From: Kaistella antarctica
GTDB lineage: Bacteria; Bacteroidota; Bacteroidia; Flavobacteriales; Weeksellaceae
Assembly: GCF_900109615.1 (NCBI RefSeq)
Contig: NZ_FOIX01000002.1
Coordinates: 785,266-849,265 of the forward strand
Length of the DNA: 64,000 nt
Direction: 5' to 3'
Made by a program: the position numbers and the translations under genes. The notes below the pieces were generated by a model. The model was given only the letters and a program-made list of their open reading frames with translations. It had not been told where the DNA came from and did not search any database. This document shows, piece by piece, positions 55,430 through 63,806 of the stretch; within the stretch, counting starts at the first letter, position 1; each line of letters opens with the position of its first letter.

Positions 55430-57982
55430 ATGGAAGCAAGGCTTTTAGCAAAAAAAACTAAGACTTACACGTACGATAAAGCAATCGAATCATCATTAAA
55501 ATATTTCGAAGGTGATGATTTAGCCGCCAAAGTATGGGTGAGTAAATATGCCTTAAAAGATTCAGAAGGTAACATTTACGAGCAGAATCCGGACGATATG
55601 CATCACCGAATTGCTTCTGAAATTGCTCGTGTTGAAGCGAAATATCCCAACTCACTTTCGGAACAAAAAGTTTTCGATCTTATTAAAAAATTCAAATATA
55701 TTATTCCACAAGGAAGTCCGATGACTGGAATTGGGAATGATTTTCAGATCGCTTCCCTTTCAAATTGTTTCGTCATTGGCAGCGGAACGCAAAGTGATTC
55801 CTACGGAAGCATTATGAAGATTGACGAAGAGCAAGTTCAGTTGATGAAACGCCGTGGTGGAGTAGGTCACGACTTATCTCATATTCGTCCCAAAGGTTCA
55901 GCGGTAAAGAATTCTGCGTTGACTTCAACGGGTTTGGTTCCTTTTATGGAAAGATATTCCAATTCCACGCGCGAAGTTGCACAAGATGGTAGGAGAGGAG
56001 CGTTGATGCTTTCTGTTTCCGTAAATCATCCGGACTCTGAAGATTTTGTTGATGCAAAATTGGAGCAGGGAAAAATTACAGGAGCCAATATTTCCGTGAG
56101 AATTGATGACGATTTTATGAAAGCCGTTGTCAATAAGGAAAATTATATACAGAAATATCCGATTCATAGTTCAAATCCTAAGTTTCAGAAGGAAATAAAA
56201 TCGACTGATCTTTGGAATAAAATTATTCATAACGCCTGGAAATCTGCGGAACCAGGAATTCTTTTCTGGGACACGATTATCAATGAATCTTTGCCGGATT
56301 GTTACGCTGATTTCGGCTATGAAACAGTTTCCACCAATCCGTGTGGCGAAATTCCTTTGTGTCCGTATGATTCCTGCCGATTGTTGGCGGTGAATCTTTT
56401 CTCTTATGTGGAAAATCCGTTCACCAAAAAAGCGAAGTTTAATTTTGAATTATTCAAAGAGCACGTTGGTTATGCCCAAAGAATGATGGATGATATCATC
56501 GATCTGGAAATTGAAAAAATTGATGCGATTCTTCTTAAAATTGAATCTGATCCGGAAGGTGAGGAAATCAAAGCAACCGAGAAAAATCTTTGGACAAAAA
56601 TCCGTCACAAAACAATTGAAGGTCGAAGAACTGGCGTTGGAATTACAGCAGAAGGCGATATGTTGGCTGCTTTAGGAATTCAATATGGAAGTAAAGAAGG
56701 AAACGAATTCTCAACATTGGTTCATAAAACTTTGGCTTTGGCGGCTTATCGTTCATCGGTAGAAATGGCGAAAGAAAGAGGAGCCTTTGCAATTTATGAT
56801 GCTAAGAGAGAATCGAAAAACCCTTTCATTTTAAGAATGAAAGAAGCTGATCCGGAATTTTATGAAGATTTGAAAAAGTACGGAAGAAGAAATATTGCGT
56901 TATTGACGATCGCACCAACGGGAAGTACATCTTTAATGTCGCAAACTTCGTCTGGAATTGAACCTGTGTTTATGCCAGTTTATAAAAGACGAAGAAAAGT
57001 AAATCCGAATGATCAGGATATTCGTGTGGATTTTGTGGATGAAGTTGGGGATTTCTGGGAAGAATATTTGGTTTTTCACCACCGTTTCAAAGAATGGATG
57101 GAAGTCAATGGAATCGACACCGATAAAAATTATTCTCAAGAGGAACTGAATAAAATTATCGAGCAATCGCCTTATTACAAAGCGACTTCCAATGATGTGG
57201 ATTGGTTAAGCAAAGTAGAAATGCAGGGTTCGATTCAGAAATGGGTGGATCATTCGATTTCGGTGACGATTAATGTTCCGAATGATGCGACGGAAGAATT
57301 GGTGAATCAACTCTACATCAAAGCGTGGGAAGTTGGTTGCAAAGGGGTAACGGTTTATCGTGATGGTTCGCGTTCCGGAGTTTTAATTTCTGCAGACGAG
57401 AAAAAAGAGGAGAAACCTGAAATGATTACATCAGTTTTTCCTACAAAAAGGCCGCACATTTTAGAAGCCGATGTGGTTCGTTTTCAAAATAATAAAGAAA
57501 AATGGATTGCATTTGTCGGTTTAATTGAAGGCAAACCTTATGAGATTTTTACCGGTTTAGCCGAAGATGAGGAAGGAATTTCCGTTCCACGTTGGGTCAA
57601 TGATGGCGTGATTATTAAAAACCAGGATGAAAATGGAAAATCGCGATATGATTTCCAGTTTAAAAATCAGCGCGGTTATAAAACGACGATTGAAGGACTT
57701 TCGCACAAGTTCAAACCAGAATTCTGGAATTATGCAAAATTAATTTCCGGTACCTTAAGACATGGAATGCCGATTGAAAATGCGGTGGAATTGATCAACC
57801 GATTAGAACTTGATTCTGAATCCATCAACAACTGGAAAGCTGGCGTTGCGCGTGCTTTAAAACGCTACATCGCCGACGGAACTGAAGCCGCTGGAAAATG
57901 TTCCAGTTGTGGTTCTGACCAAGTGGTTTATCAGGAAGGTTGCTTGACTTGCAAGAATTGCGGGAATAGTAAGTGTGGGTAA
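55430..57982 (+). CDS. nrdJ: Class II (adenosylcobalamin-dependent) ribonucleotide reductase
   Basis: Reduces ribonucleotides to deoxyribonucleotides using a cobalamin-derived radical, independent of oxygen. The protein has 850 residues. SLSNCFVIGSGTQSDSYGSI near residue 107 carries the first active-site Cys; NPCGEIPLCPYDSCRLLAVN near 303 carries NxCxE; the finger-loop Cys region and the barrel follow, with RRNIALLTIAPTGSTSLMSQ near 485. The C-terminal tail has six Cys (CSSCG, CLTCKNC, KCG) and looks like a zinc-ribbon or redox tail that takes electrons from thioredoxin. Three decayed copies of this tail lie downstream. The 211-base region upstream is AT-rich with no riboswitch visible. Confidence 0.95.
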   Translation: MEARLLAKKTKTYTYDKAIESSLKYFEGDDLAAKVWVSKYALKDSEGNIYEQNPDDMHHRIASEIARVEAKYPNSLSEQKVFDLIKKFKYIIPQGSPMTGIGNDFQIASLSNCFVIGSGTQSDSYGSIMKIDEEQVQLMKRRGGVGHDLSHIRPKGSAVKNSALTSTGLVPFMERYSNSTREVAQDGRRGALMLSVSVNHPDSEDFVDAKLEQGKITGANISVRIDDDFMKAVVNKENYIQKYPIHSSNPKFQKEIKSTDLWNKIIHNAWKSAEPGILFWDTIINESLPDCYADFGYETVSTNPCGEIPLCPYDSCRLLAVNLFSYVENPFTKKAKFNFELFKEHVGYAQRMMDDIIDLEIEKIDAILLKIESDPEGEEIKATEKNLWTKIRHKTIEGRRTGVGITAEGDMLAALGIQYGSKEGNEFSTLVHKTLALAAYRSSVEMAKERGAFAIYDAKRESKNPFILRMKEADPEFYEDLKKYGRRNIALLTIAPTGSTSLMSQTSSGIEPVFMPVYKRRRKVNPNDQDIRVDFVDEVGDFWEEYLVFHHRFKEWMEVNGIDTDKNYSQEELNKIIEQSPYYKATSNDVDWLSKVEMQGSIQKWVDHSISVTINVPNDATEELVNQLYIKAWEVGCKGVTVYRDGSRSGVLISADEKKEEKPEMITSVFPTKRPHILEADVVRFQNNKEKWIAFVGLIEGKPYEIFTGLAEDEEGISVPRWVNDGVIIKNQDENGKSRYDFQFKNQRGYKTTIEGLSHKFKPEFWNYAKLISGTLRHGMPIENAVELINRLELDSESINNWKAGVARALKRYIADGTEAAGKCSSCGSDQVVYQEGCLTCKNCGNSKCG

Positions 57983-57993
57983 AATAGTTAAAT

Positions 57994-58521
57994 ATGAATA
58001 TATCAAATGATTTGTTTACCATCTATTGGAGCCAAGTAACTCTAATTGCTTTAGGTTTTGGGTACTTAATTAAACATTTTTTTGAAACCTATTCAAAGAA
58101 AAAACAAATTAGTTACACATTTTTTCAAGAGAGGAAGTTGAGCGCGTTGAAAAATTTCCTATAATGCTATTCTAGAATTGAATTAATGTGGGAGAGTTTG
58201 CCGATTTTCAAAGTTATAGATAATTCTATATCTACAAATCAACTTGATAATTTGATTTTTACAGAAGTCGACGAGTTTAAAAGAACATTACTAGAAGTTA
58301 AGATGTTCTTCAACGATTCAGAATATGAGGATTTTAATAAAATTCGCACAAATATTTTTGAGATTAATGGTTTCGTTAAAGACCAATATTTTAATTCTGC
58401 AAAAGAGGAGACTGCAATTGCTGTATCAAATAATTACCATGGTTTAATAAAGAAAATTTTTAAAGAAAATAATTTGTTAATTAATAAGATTTTAAATACA
58501 AACAGGAAAAATTTTAATTAA
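57994..58521 (+). pseudogene. Hypothetical membrane-anchored protein interrupted by an in-frame TAA
   Basis: The ATG at 57994 starts MNISNDLFTIYWSQVTLIAL, one N-terminal membrane segment followed by a Lys-rich stretch and FFQERKLSALKNFL, then TAA at 58162-58164. The same frame continues without further stops as CYSRIELMWESLPIFKVIDN to 58521, giving 175 residues if read through. The second half alone would start at the ATG at 58186. Frame conservation across the stop suggests one recently broken gene. I do not recognise the family; a single N-terminal helix with a helical cytosolic part can be seen. It sits between nrdJ and the first copy of the nrdJ tail. Confidence 0.65.
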
Positions 58522-58570
58522 AATATCAATTATTTGATATGATTTTTTTGCAAAAGCAGTCACATTTAAG

Positions 58571-58708
58571 ATGTTTTATTGTAGTTTCAATCCTATAACG
58601 GATGGAACCGAAGCCGCCGCAAAATGTTCGAATTGCGCTTCTAATAAAGTGGTTTATCAGGAAGGTTGCCTGACTTGCAAGAATTGTGGGAATAGTAAAT
58701 GTGGCTAA
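58571..58708 (+). pseudogene. Duplicate of the nrdJ 3' end (tail copy 1)
   Basis: Bases 58595-58708 align codon by codon with the last 38 codons of nrdJ (57869-57982). Of 16 changed codons, ten are synonymous, and all six cysteines and the TAA stop are kept. An in-frame ATG at 58571 gives an intact 45-codon frame MFYCSFNPITDGTEAAAKCS followed by the Cys-rich tail. Homology stops abruptly near 58595. Either a remnant of a second nrdJ allele or the displaced original end. Together with the hairpin at 58730 this accounts for most of the 356-base gap 58522-58877. Confidence 0.85.
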
Positions 58709-58729
58709 TTTATATTTAGAAATAATAAC

Positions 58730-58762
58730 AGGCTGTTTCATTTTTGAGACAGTCTATTTTTT
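58730..58762 (+). terminator. Terminator after nrdJ tail copy 1
   Basis: AGGCTGTTTC (58732-58741) pairs with GAGACAGTCT (58747-58756) through two G-T pairs, followed by ATTTTTT. It may be the original terminator of nrdJ. Confidence 0.7.
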
Positions 58763-58877
58763 AATGATAGGTACAGCGGTTATTGTCACGAATATTCTAC
58801 CCTAGCAATATTCGAATAACTTTGTCCGAATTATTTGGAGAAAAAGCAAACTGCATTAGATCTATTTCTTTAAAGAT

Positions 58878-61172
58878 TTAAAACTGATATTGAATTTGGA
58901 GACCGCCATAATAATTTCGGGAGTTTCCGGGGTAATAATACCGCGGCGCCTTACCGCCAAAACCAACGGCATTGGTCAAAATACTTGAAGCGTATTTTTC
59001 GTCAAAAATGTTATTGATTCCAAAATAAATATTCGCTTCAGCTCCAGAAAAAATAGCCAATCTATAAGCAGCTTTTAAGTTAACTATCTGATAGGAATCG
59101 GTGCTGCCAATGTTGGAATCATTCAAATAAAGCGGTCCGACATTACGAGCATTGAGGTATAGATTTACACCAAAAGTTGTTTTAACATCCAGTCCGTAAT
59201 TGAACGTAAAATCTGGAACGCCTGGAAGTTTATTACCCGAAAAATCGTCGTTCTCATTGATGAACGTGCGAAATTCAAAACGATTTACGGCTCCGTTAAA
59301 AAAGGGATTCACGCTGATCTTTTGCGTTAAATCAAACCGGTAATTTGCCAGAAATTCCAGACCGCGATGACTGGTTTTGCCTGCATTCACTCCAACATAC
59401 TGGTCTTCTGCAACGCGCTGGGCCACTAATAAATTTTCTATTTCAATTTGATAGGCATTAATTTCTGTGTACAATTTATTTTTCAGCCAGTTTGCTTTAA
59501 AGCCGATTTCATAGTTCGTGCCGGTTTCGGGATTAAGATCTGTATTAATAGTTCGGTCCGGGGTTAAAGTTTCTGCAACAGTTGGTATAGAAAAACCTCT
59601 GCTGACCGAAGCATAAATATTTTTACCTTTTGCCAAGGCATAACTGGCGGCTAATCTTGGTGAAAATATCGGTTCAAATCTATAATCTCCATTCTGACTG
59701 GCAGCACCAGAATTAAAAAGATCGGTGAGATTGTAGGAGGTCGTATTAATATTAAAGCCCGTTTCCACTTTAAATTTTGAGTTGATATTAAAATTGATTT
59801 GTCCAAAGCCGTTCATGTAGGTCCGTTCCTGTTTGTTTTCACTGATCCTGTCGCCCTGAACGCTTCCCTGTCCTGGAAAATTTTTGTAGAGATTTTTAAA
59901 ATTTCCGGTTTGAAACCATTCGGTGTAAAATTCACCACCAAAACTGAAGTCTGATTTAATTTTCCAGATTTCGGTACTCAATGCGAATTTCGTCCGCACG
60001 CCACTCGAAATTCTGTTTTCTTCCAAAATATCAAAAGGTCTCGGCTCATAACCAGCTCGAAAACTGACAAAGGCGCTGGTTGTATTTTGGAGTTTTGTAG
60101 TGAGAAACTGACTGTAAGAGAGACCAAATAATCCTCTGTCGTAAGACTCATAGCCTTCGGATTGTGCCCAGCTCAGGTCAGCAGAAGTGGGATTATTAAC
60201 GAAATCATTATAATTAATAGAACTTGGAATAAAAGCTTTCAGTCGCGTGAAGTTGGCGAGATAGGTTAAATTGGACTTATCGGTGGTGATTACATTCCCA
60301 TTGATCAGCAGCGACTGCTTGCTGACTTCACCATTATCTCTGAAGCCATCACTTGTTAAATTACTGAAAGTCGCAAACAGGGTAGAATTCGCCAGCGATA
60401 AAGCGGTTTCCGCCGTATATTTCTGCGTGTTGAAACTTCCCGCTTGCCCACTGATTTTTACGGTGCTTTTAGCAGGCAATTTAGTTTTTGGATAGAGATT
60501 GATGGATCCACCTAAACCTGCGCCAAAAATACTGGAAGTAGGCCCTTTGATAATTTCAATATGATCTAAACTTTTCGGATCAAAATCATCAAGGGTCAGT
60601 TCCCCTTCAGCTGTTGCCAGTGGAATACCATCAAAATAAGACTGAATACGGTTGGTGCTGTATTGAGATCGCGCTCCAATGCCTCGTATGTTAATTTTGT
60701 TGGTGTTGATCGCCCCTTGATTAATGAATAAGCCAGGTGCCATGCTCAAACTTTCTAAAATGGTAATGCCATCGGTGCGCTCAAAATCCTTTTGACCTAC
60801 TAAACTCACTGCTGCCGCAATCTCTTGCAAATTTTGTGGGATCAGCGTACTTCTTAGAACAATCTCAGAGAGCGCTACCTCATTGCGTTTTAAATAAATT
60901 TTTTGACTGCCCGATTTATTTTCTAATCTGATTGCCAGATCGCGGTATCCAATTGATTTGATAATGAAAAGCGCCGGTAGAATTTGGTCCGAAACGTAGA
61001 AAAAACCATTTTCAGTTTTGGTTAATAACGAGTTATTATAAAAGATGTCAGCTTCAACAATTGCCTTCGTATCCGCCGCATCAACAAGTTGAAACCGGTG
61101 CTGTTGCGCCTGAGCTACGGATAGACCAAACATCAACAAAAGAAAGAAAGTAATCTGTGTTAAAAATTTCAT
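58878..61172 (-). CDS. TonB-dependent outer-membrane receptor
   Basis: Energy-coupled importer of 764 residues. Signal peptide FFLLLMFGLSVAQAQ. Residues about 24-100 form a carboxypeptidase-regulatory-like domain, residues about 110-230 the plug with LESLSMAPGLFINQGAINTN and KGPTSSIFGAGLGGSINLYP, and the rest a 22-strand barrel ending in YYGGLQIQYQF with a terminal Phe. Resembles FecA/siderophore-type receptors, but the ligand cannot be deduced. It is alone, without SusD, between two decayed nrdJ tail copies. Confidence 0.93.
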   Translation of the reverse strand: MKFLTQITFFLLLMFGLSVAQAQQHRFQLVDAADTKAIVEADIFYNNSLLTKTENGFFYVSDQILPALFIIKSIGYRDLAIRLENKSGSQKIYLKRNEVALSEIVLRSTLIPQNLQEIAAAVSLVGQKDFERTDGITILESLSMAPGLFINQGAINTNKINIRGIGARSQYSTNRIQSYFDGIPLATAEGELTLDDFDPKSLDHIEIIKGPTSSIFGAGLGGSINLYPKTKLPAKSTVKISGQAGSFNTQKYTAETALSLANSTLFATFSNLTSDGFRDNGEVSKQSLLINGNVITTDKSNLTYLANFTRLKAFIPSSINYNDFVNNPTSADLSWAQSEGYESYDRGLFGLSYSQFLTTKLQNTTSAFVSFRAGYEPRPFDILEENRISSGVRTKFALSTEIWKIKSDFSFGGEFYTEWFQTGNFKNLYKNFPGQGSVQGDRISENKQERTYMNGFGQINFNINSKFKVETGFNINTTSYNLTDLFNSGAASQNGDYRFEPIFSPRLAASYALAKGKNIYASVSRGFSIPTVAETLTPDRTINTDLNPETGTNYEIGFKANWLKNKLYTEINAYQIEIENLLVAQRVAEDQYVGVNAGKTSHRGLEFLANYRFDLTQKISVNPFFNGAVNRFEFRTFINENDDFSGNKLPGVPDFTFNYGLDVKTTFGVNLYLNARNVGPLYLNDSNIGSTDSYQIVNLKAAYRLAIFSGAEANIYFGINNIFDEKYASSILTNAVGFGGKAPRYYYPGNSRNYYGGLQIQYQF

Positions 61173-61494
61173 GGTTTAGGTGGAGAGATGTTGAAGTTGA
61201 TCCATTCAGTTTTTATTTATTTTTTGGGTCACTTTCTTGATAGATAAAAGTAAATATACAAACAATTTCAAACATTGTTTTCGTAGAATTATCTGCTACG
61301 TTAACTTGGTACAAAGAATGAGGATTACGGAATTTAAATCAAAAAAACATCCTCTACATGATGACATAAACTTATGATGTTCTTAAAAAAGATAGAATTA
61401 TTTGTCCCCAACAAAGTACATTATTAAATTAGAGTTGAATAGTAAATATCTGCAGAATATTCTGTGTTTAAACCGAAGAATTGGTTTGTTTTTT
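61173..61494. other. Gene-free AT-rich stretch upstream of the TonB receptor
   Basis: No open frame, repeat or clear promoter was found. Minus-strand TACTTTTA at 61242-61249 is one base short of the TAnnTTTG consensus and could be the receptor promoter. The remainder of the 552-base gap is the tail copy 2 region and the hairpin at 61613. Confidence 0.5.
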
Positions 61495-61577
61495 TCGTAA
61501 AATATTGCTGCTATGACCAACTCGTTTATCGGGAAGGTTGCTTGGTGTATAAGAATTATCGGACTCGTAGGTGTGGG
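61495..61577 (+). repeat. Decayed copy of the nrdJ 3' end (tail copy 2)
   Basis: TGACCAACTCGTTTATCGGG and AAGGTTGCTTGGTGTATAAG then AATTATCGGACTCGTAGGTG align with TGACCAAGTGGTTTATCAGG, AAGGTTGCTTGACTTGCAAG and AATTGCGGGAATAGTAAGTG of nrdJ, with at least one indel and many changes. No reading frame remains. Confidence 0.75.
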
Positions 61578-61612
61578 AAGAAAGGTCGCACGTAAATATT
61601 AGAAATTTAAAA

Positions 61613-61643
61613 ATCCGCCCAACTTGATATTGTGGCGGATTTG
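61613..61643. terminator. Hairpin after tail copy 2
   Basis: AAATCCGCC (about 61612-61620) and GGCGGATTT (about 61634-61642) form a perfect GC-rich stem around a 13-base loop. It could end minus-strand transcription of the small membrane protein at 61725 or be a leftover of the duplicated region. Confidence 0.65.
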
Positions 61644-61724
61644 CATTTAATCCTATTGATTGAAAGTTAACCAGCAATTTCAAATCAGACTTTCTCTCAT
61701 CATTTGTGTAATAAAGATATCAGA

Positions 61725-61964
61725 TTAAATTTGTTTCATTTTTTTTCTAATTTCAAAAATTTGCCGGAACATCTTCAAAGTAACCGTACAGGAAAATAAA
61801 AGAAATAGTATAAAGAGATAAATAATGTATCCCTTAATAGAAGTGTTTAAAACTAAAACATCTCGAGTGGCAATTTCAAAAAAATCTGTGAAAAATAGGA
61901 TTGAGTACAGAGCGCCAAAAAATCCAACAGCTACCAGCATAAGTTTCAAAAATTTTTTCATCAT
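61725..61964 (-). CDS. Small two-helix membrane protein
   Basis: Predicted 79-residue protein with two hydrophobic segments, about residues 7-27 (LKLMLVAVGFFGALYSILFF) and 45-63 (YIIYLFILFLLFSCTVTLKM), and a Lys/Arg-rich C-terminus that should face the cytosol. No family recognised. It lies between tail copies 2 and 3. Coding status is supported by a good ATG, the topology and a hairpin downstream, but it is short. Confidence 0.55.
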   Translation of the reverse strand: MMKKFLKLMLVAVGFFGALYSILFFTDFFEIATRDVLVLNTSIKGYIIYLFILFLLFSCTVTLKMFRQIFEIRKKMKQI

Positions 61965-62042
61965 TTGTGTTTATTGATAGGCCAAAAGTATTGCAAATCT
62001 GCGTGCTGAAAAAGGATATAGGTTACCACTTTCGTTATAATG

Positions 62043-62093
62043 GTAAAGGATGGTTGTTTGACTTGTTAGAATTGAGGGAATAGTAAGAGTTGT
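62043..62093 (+). repeat. Decayed copy of the nrdJ 3' end (tail copy 3)
   Basis: GGATGGTTGTTTGACTTGTT followed by AGAATTGAGGGAATAGTAAG aligns with GGAAGGTTGCTTGACTTGCA and AGAATTGCGGGAATAGTAAG of nrdJ (about 57933-57972). The match covers about 45 bases with roughly seven differences. The region 61965-62203 holds nothing else. Confidence 0.75.
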
Positions 62094-62182
62094 TACTACT
62101 GACTTTTTAATAAATACTTAAGGACAGTTTTATAAAGAGACAGAACATATTTATTTCCTTTTGTAATAAAATTAAAAAGTAA

Positions 62183-62205
62183 AGATCGCTCCGTAGAAGC
62201 GATCT
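62183..62205 (-). terminator. Terminator overlapping the DUF2071 stop codon
   Basis: AGATCGCT (62183-62190) and AGCGATCT (62198-62205) pair perfectly; on the minus strand the hairpin is followed by a T-rich stretch. The TAG stop at 62206-62204 lies at the edge of the stem. Confidence 0.7.
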
Positions 62206-62854
62206 ATCTTTGTACAGAATCTTTTGTAAAGATTTCTTCATTTTCAAAAAAACTTGATTTCACATTTGAAACTTCCAGCGGTTTAACTTCCCATTTGTAA
62301 GCTTTCAATCTTAAACCATCGAACTTATCTTTGTTGGGTGAATATCCAAGATCGCCATTTTCGAAAAATTTAGAGGCATTTTCTAAGGTTTCGAAAATGG
62401 AGTTCTCATTAAATACTTTTGTTTCAGTAGCATCAATGGATGTTTCGGTATCGTCTGAACTTTTAAAGTCGATGTGATAATTTCCGTTTTCTTCTTGTAC
62501 GTTGAATTTCGCGAGATAATGTTTGCCAGGAAATAGTCGACCGCCAACAAATGCATTTAATTTTAGAGAAGTGTCTCGGCGTGGAATGTAAACGCCCGAT
62601 TTTGTTTCCCCATTTTCGTCCCATTCAACGGCAATTCTGTGCGCGCCATTTTCTGAATTGACGCCGATAAAGTCTGGAAATCCTTTTGGTTTAATATCTT
62701 TTAATCTGATTAAACAAATTCCTACAATGGCTTTGTCTTTATAAATTTTTGGTCGAAAAGGAAATGGAATTATTTTTTCCACCGATTTCGGATCAGCGGT
62801 AAAGTTGATTAAAATTCTTCTGTCGATGTAGCCGTGGATTGTGGGGATTTTCAT
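62204..62854 (-). CDS. DUF2071 family protein (acetoacetate decarboxylase-like fold)
   Basis: Protein of 216 residues. The start MKIPTIHGYIDRRILINFTA, the following VVEKIIPFPFRPK-like region, the GICLIRLKDIKPKGFP strand and the HRIAVEWDENGETKSGVYIP block match the DUF2071 group, which shares the acetoacetate decarboxylase fold. The reaction is unknown. It is monocistronic with its own terminator. Confidence 0.8.
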   Translation of the reverse strand: MKIPTIHGYIDRRILINFTADPKSVEKIIPFPFRPKIYKDKAIVGICLIRLKDIKPKGFPDFIGVNSENGAHRIAVEWDENGETKSGVYIPRRDTSLKLNAFVGGRLFPGKHYLAKFNVQEENGNYHIDFKSSDDTETSIDATETKVFNENSIFETLENASKFFENGDLGYSPNKDKFDGLRLKAYKWEVKPLEVSNVKSSFFENEEIFTKDSVQR

Positions 62855-62997
62855 ATACTCATTATGTTCATTCGAGAGAATTATAAATCATTAGTAGAAA
62901 TTCTTTCATTTTTAATATTTACATTTTTTCTTTATAAAAGTATTGATTATATTAGATATAGGTAGAAGAGAATCAAAACTTCTATTTAAAAATTAAG

Positions 62998-63180
62998 ATG
63001 CAAAATCTTAAAGTAGGTGATAAATTTTATCACAACAAAAACCAAGTAACAATTATTGAAATTCTTAAAAATGGAATTGTTAAAGTGCTTGGTTATGAAA
63101 ATGGGAAACCTCATAATTATGAAGTTCCCATCTTAGATTTGAAAAATGAATTAGAGAAAGTAGAAGTCTTCTTCTTTTAA
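62998..63180 (+). CDS. Small hypothetical protein, 60 residues
   Basis: Short frame MQNLKVGDKFYHNKNQVTII with a compact beta-strand pattern (KVGDKF, VTIIEI, GIVKVLGY) resembling small SH3-like or KOW-like barrels, but no family is recognised. A strong plus-strand terminator follows at 63235, which supports expression of this frame. Confidence 0.55.
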   Translation: MQNLKVGDKFYHNKNQVTIIEILKNGIVKVLGYENGKPHNYEVPILDLKNELEKVEVFFF

Positions 63181-63234
63181 TTCAAATTAGAACTTGTGTG
63201 AAAAGTTCTAAAGCAAATGTACTACTGTATATTG

Positions 63235-63261
63235 AAGCCACAAAATTTTGTGGCTTTTTAT
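63235..63261 (+). terminator. Terminator after the 60-residue gene
   Basis: Perfect inverted repeat AAGCCACAAAA / TTTTGTGGCTT (63235-63256) followed by TTTT. Confidence 0.85.
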
Positions 63262-63353
63262 AAATCTTTTAATTAGTAGGAAAATATTTAATTAATATTA
63301 CTCACATTTGTTTTGATACGGAATTGAATGATGTTCAACAGATCATTCTCAAT

Positions 63354-63806
63354 TTAATGTTGCCAACATCTTCCACCACCTTTGACTTTTCGTCTACAGC
63401 TTCCACCTTTTTTAGTTAGAGCACCACAAAGTCCACTTTCATTCGTCATATATTCTGTTTGAATAGGCGTAGCAGCTTTCCTAATTGGTTTTACTGTCTG
63501 CATTATAGGTTGTATTTTTGTTATTGCAACCTTTTGATTATTTTGAGAGTTTAAATTATTGGCAGTTTTATATTCCCATTTATAATTATCATAAAGTATA
63601 ACTCTAGATTTCTTATTTAGTTTTGCTACGCCTATAATTATTTTCATCGAATCTGATTTAGCAATACTATCATTAATGGTTTTCTTCAAACTATCTTTTA
63701 TTTTATTTAGTTCGACTTTATTGGAATATAGCTTTGAACGTTCTTGAACACAAGAAATTGAACTTAAAGTAATCACAATAAGAAAAATAAAATTTGGAAT
63801 TTTCAT
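63354..63806 (-). CDS. Lipoprotein with C-terminal Cys/His-rich motif
   Basis: Exported lipoprotein of 150 residues, lipobox SISC with Cys at residue 19. A coiled-coil-like Lys/Asp/Ser-rich part follows (about 28-60), then a Gln/Pro/Thr linker. The C-terminus is CGALTKKGGSCRRKVKGGGR with terminal CWQH, pattern Cx9Cx9CxxH, resembling small zinc-knuckle-like tails found in some phage and bacterial proteins. The gene overlaps the upstream partial gene by ATGA, so the two are translationally coupled. Function unknown. Confidence 0.72.
   Translation of the reverse strand: MKIPNFIFLIVITLSSISCVQERSKLYSNKVELNKIKDSLKKTINDSIAKSDSMKIIIGVAKLNKKSRVILYDNYKWEYKTANNLNSQNNQKVAITKIQPIMQTVKPIRKAATPIQTEYMTNESGLCGALTKKGGSCRRKVKGGGRCWQH

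Noticed and set aside
58526..58741. 71-codon minus-strand open frame, with a similar one at 61468-61683
   Set aside because: Both are the reverse complements of nrdJ tail copies 1 and 2; their matching peptides reflect the nucleotide repeat, not a gene family.
57869..62093. Tail copies as parts of complete tandem nrdJ genes
   Set aside because: Homology is limited to the last ~40 codons or less in each copy; no upstream nrdJ sequence is recognisable next to any of them.
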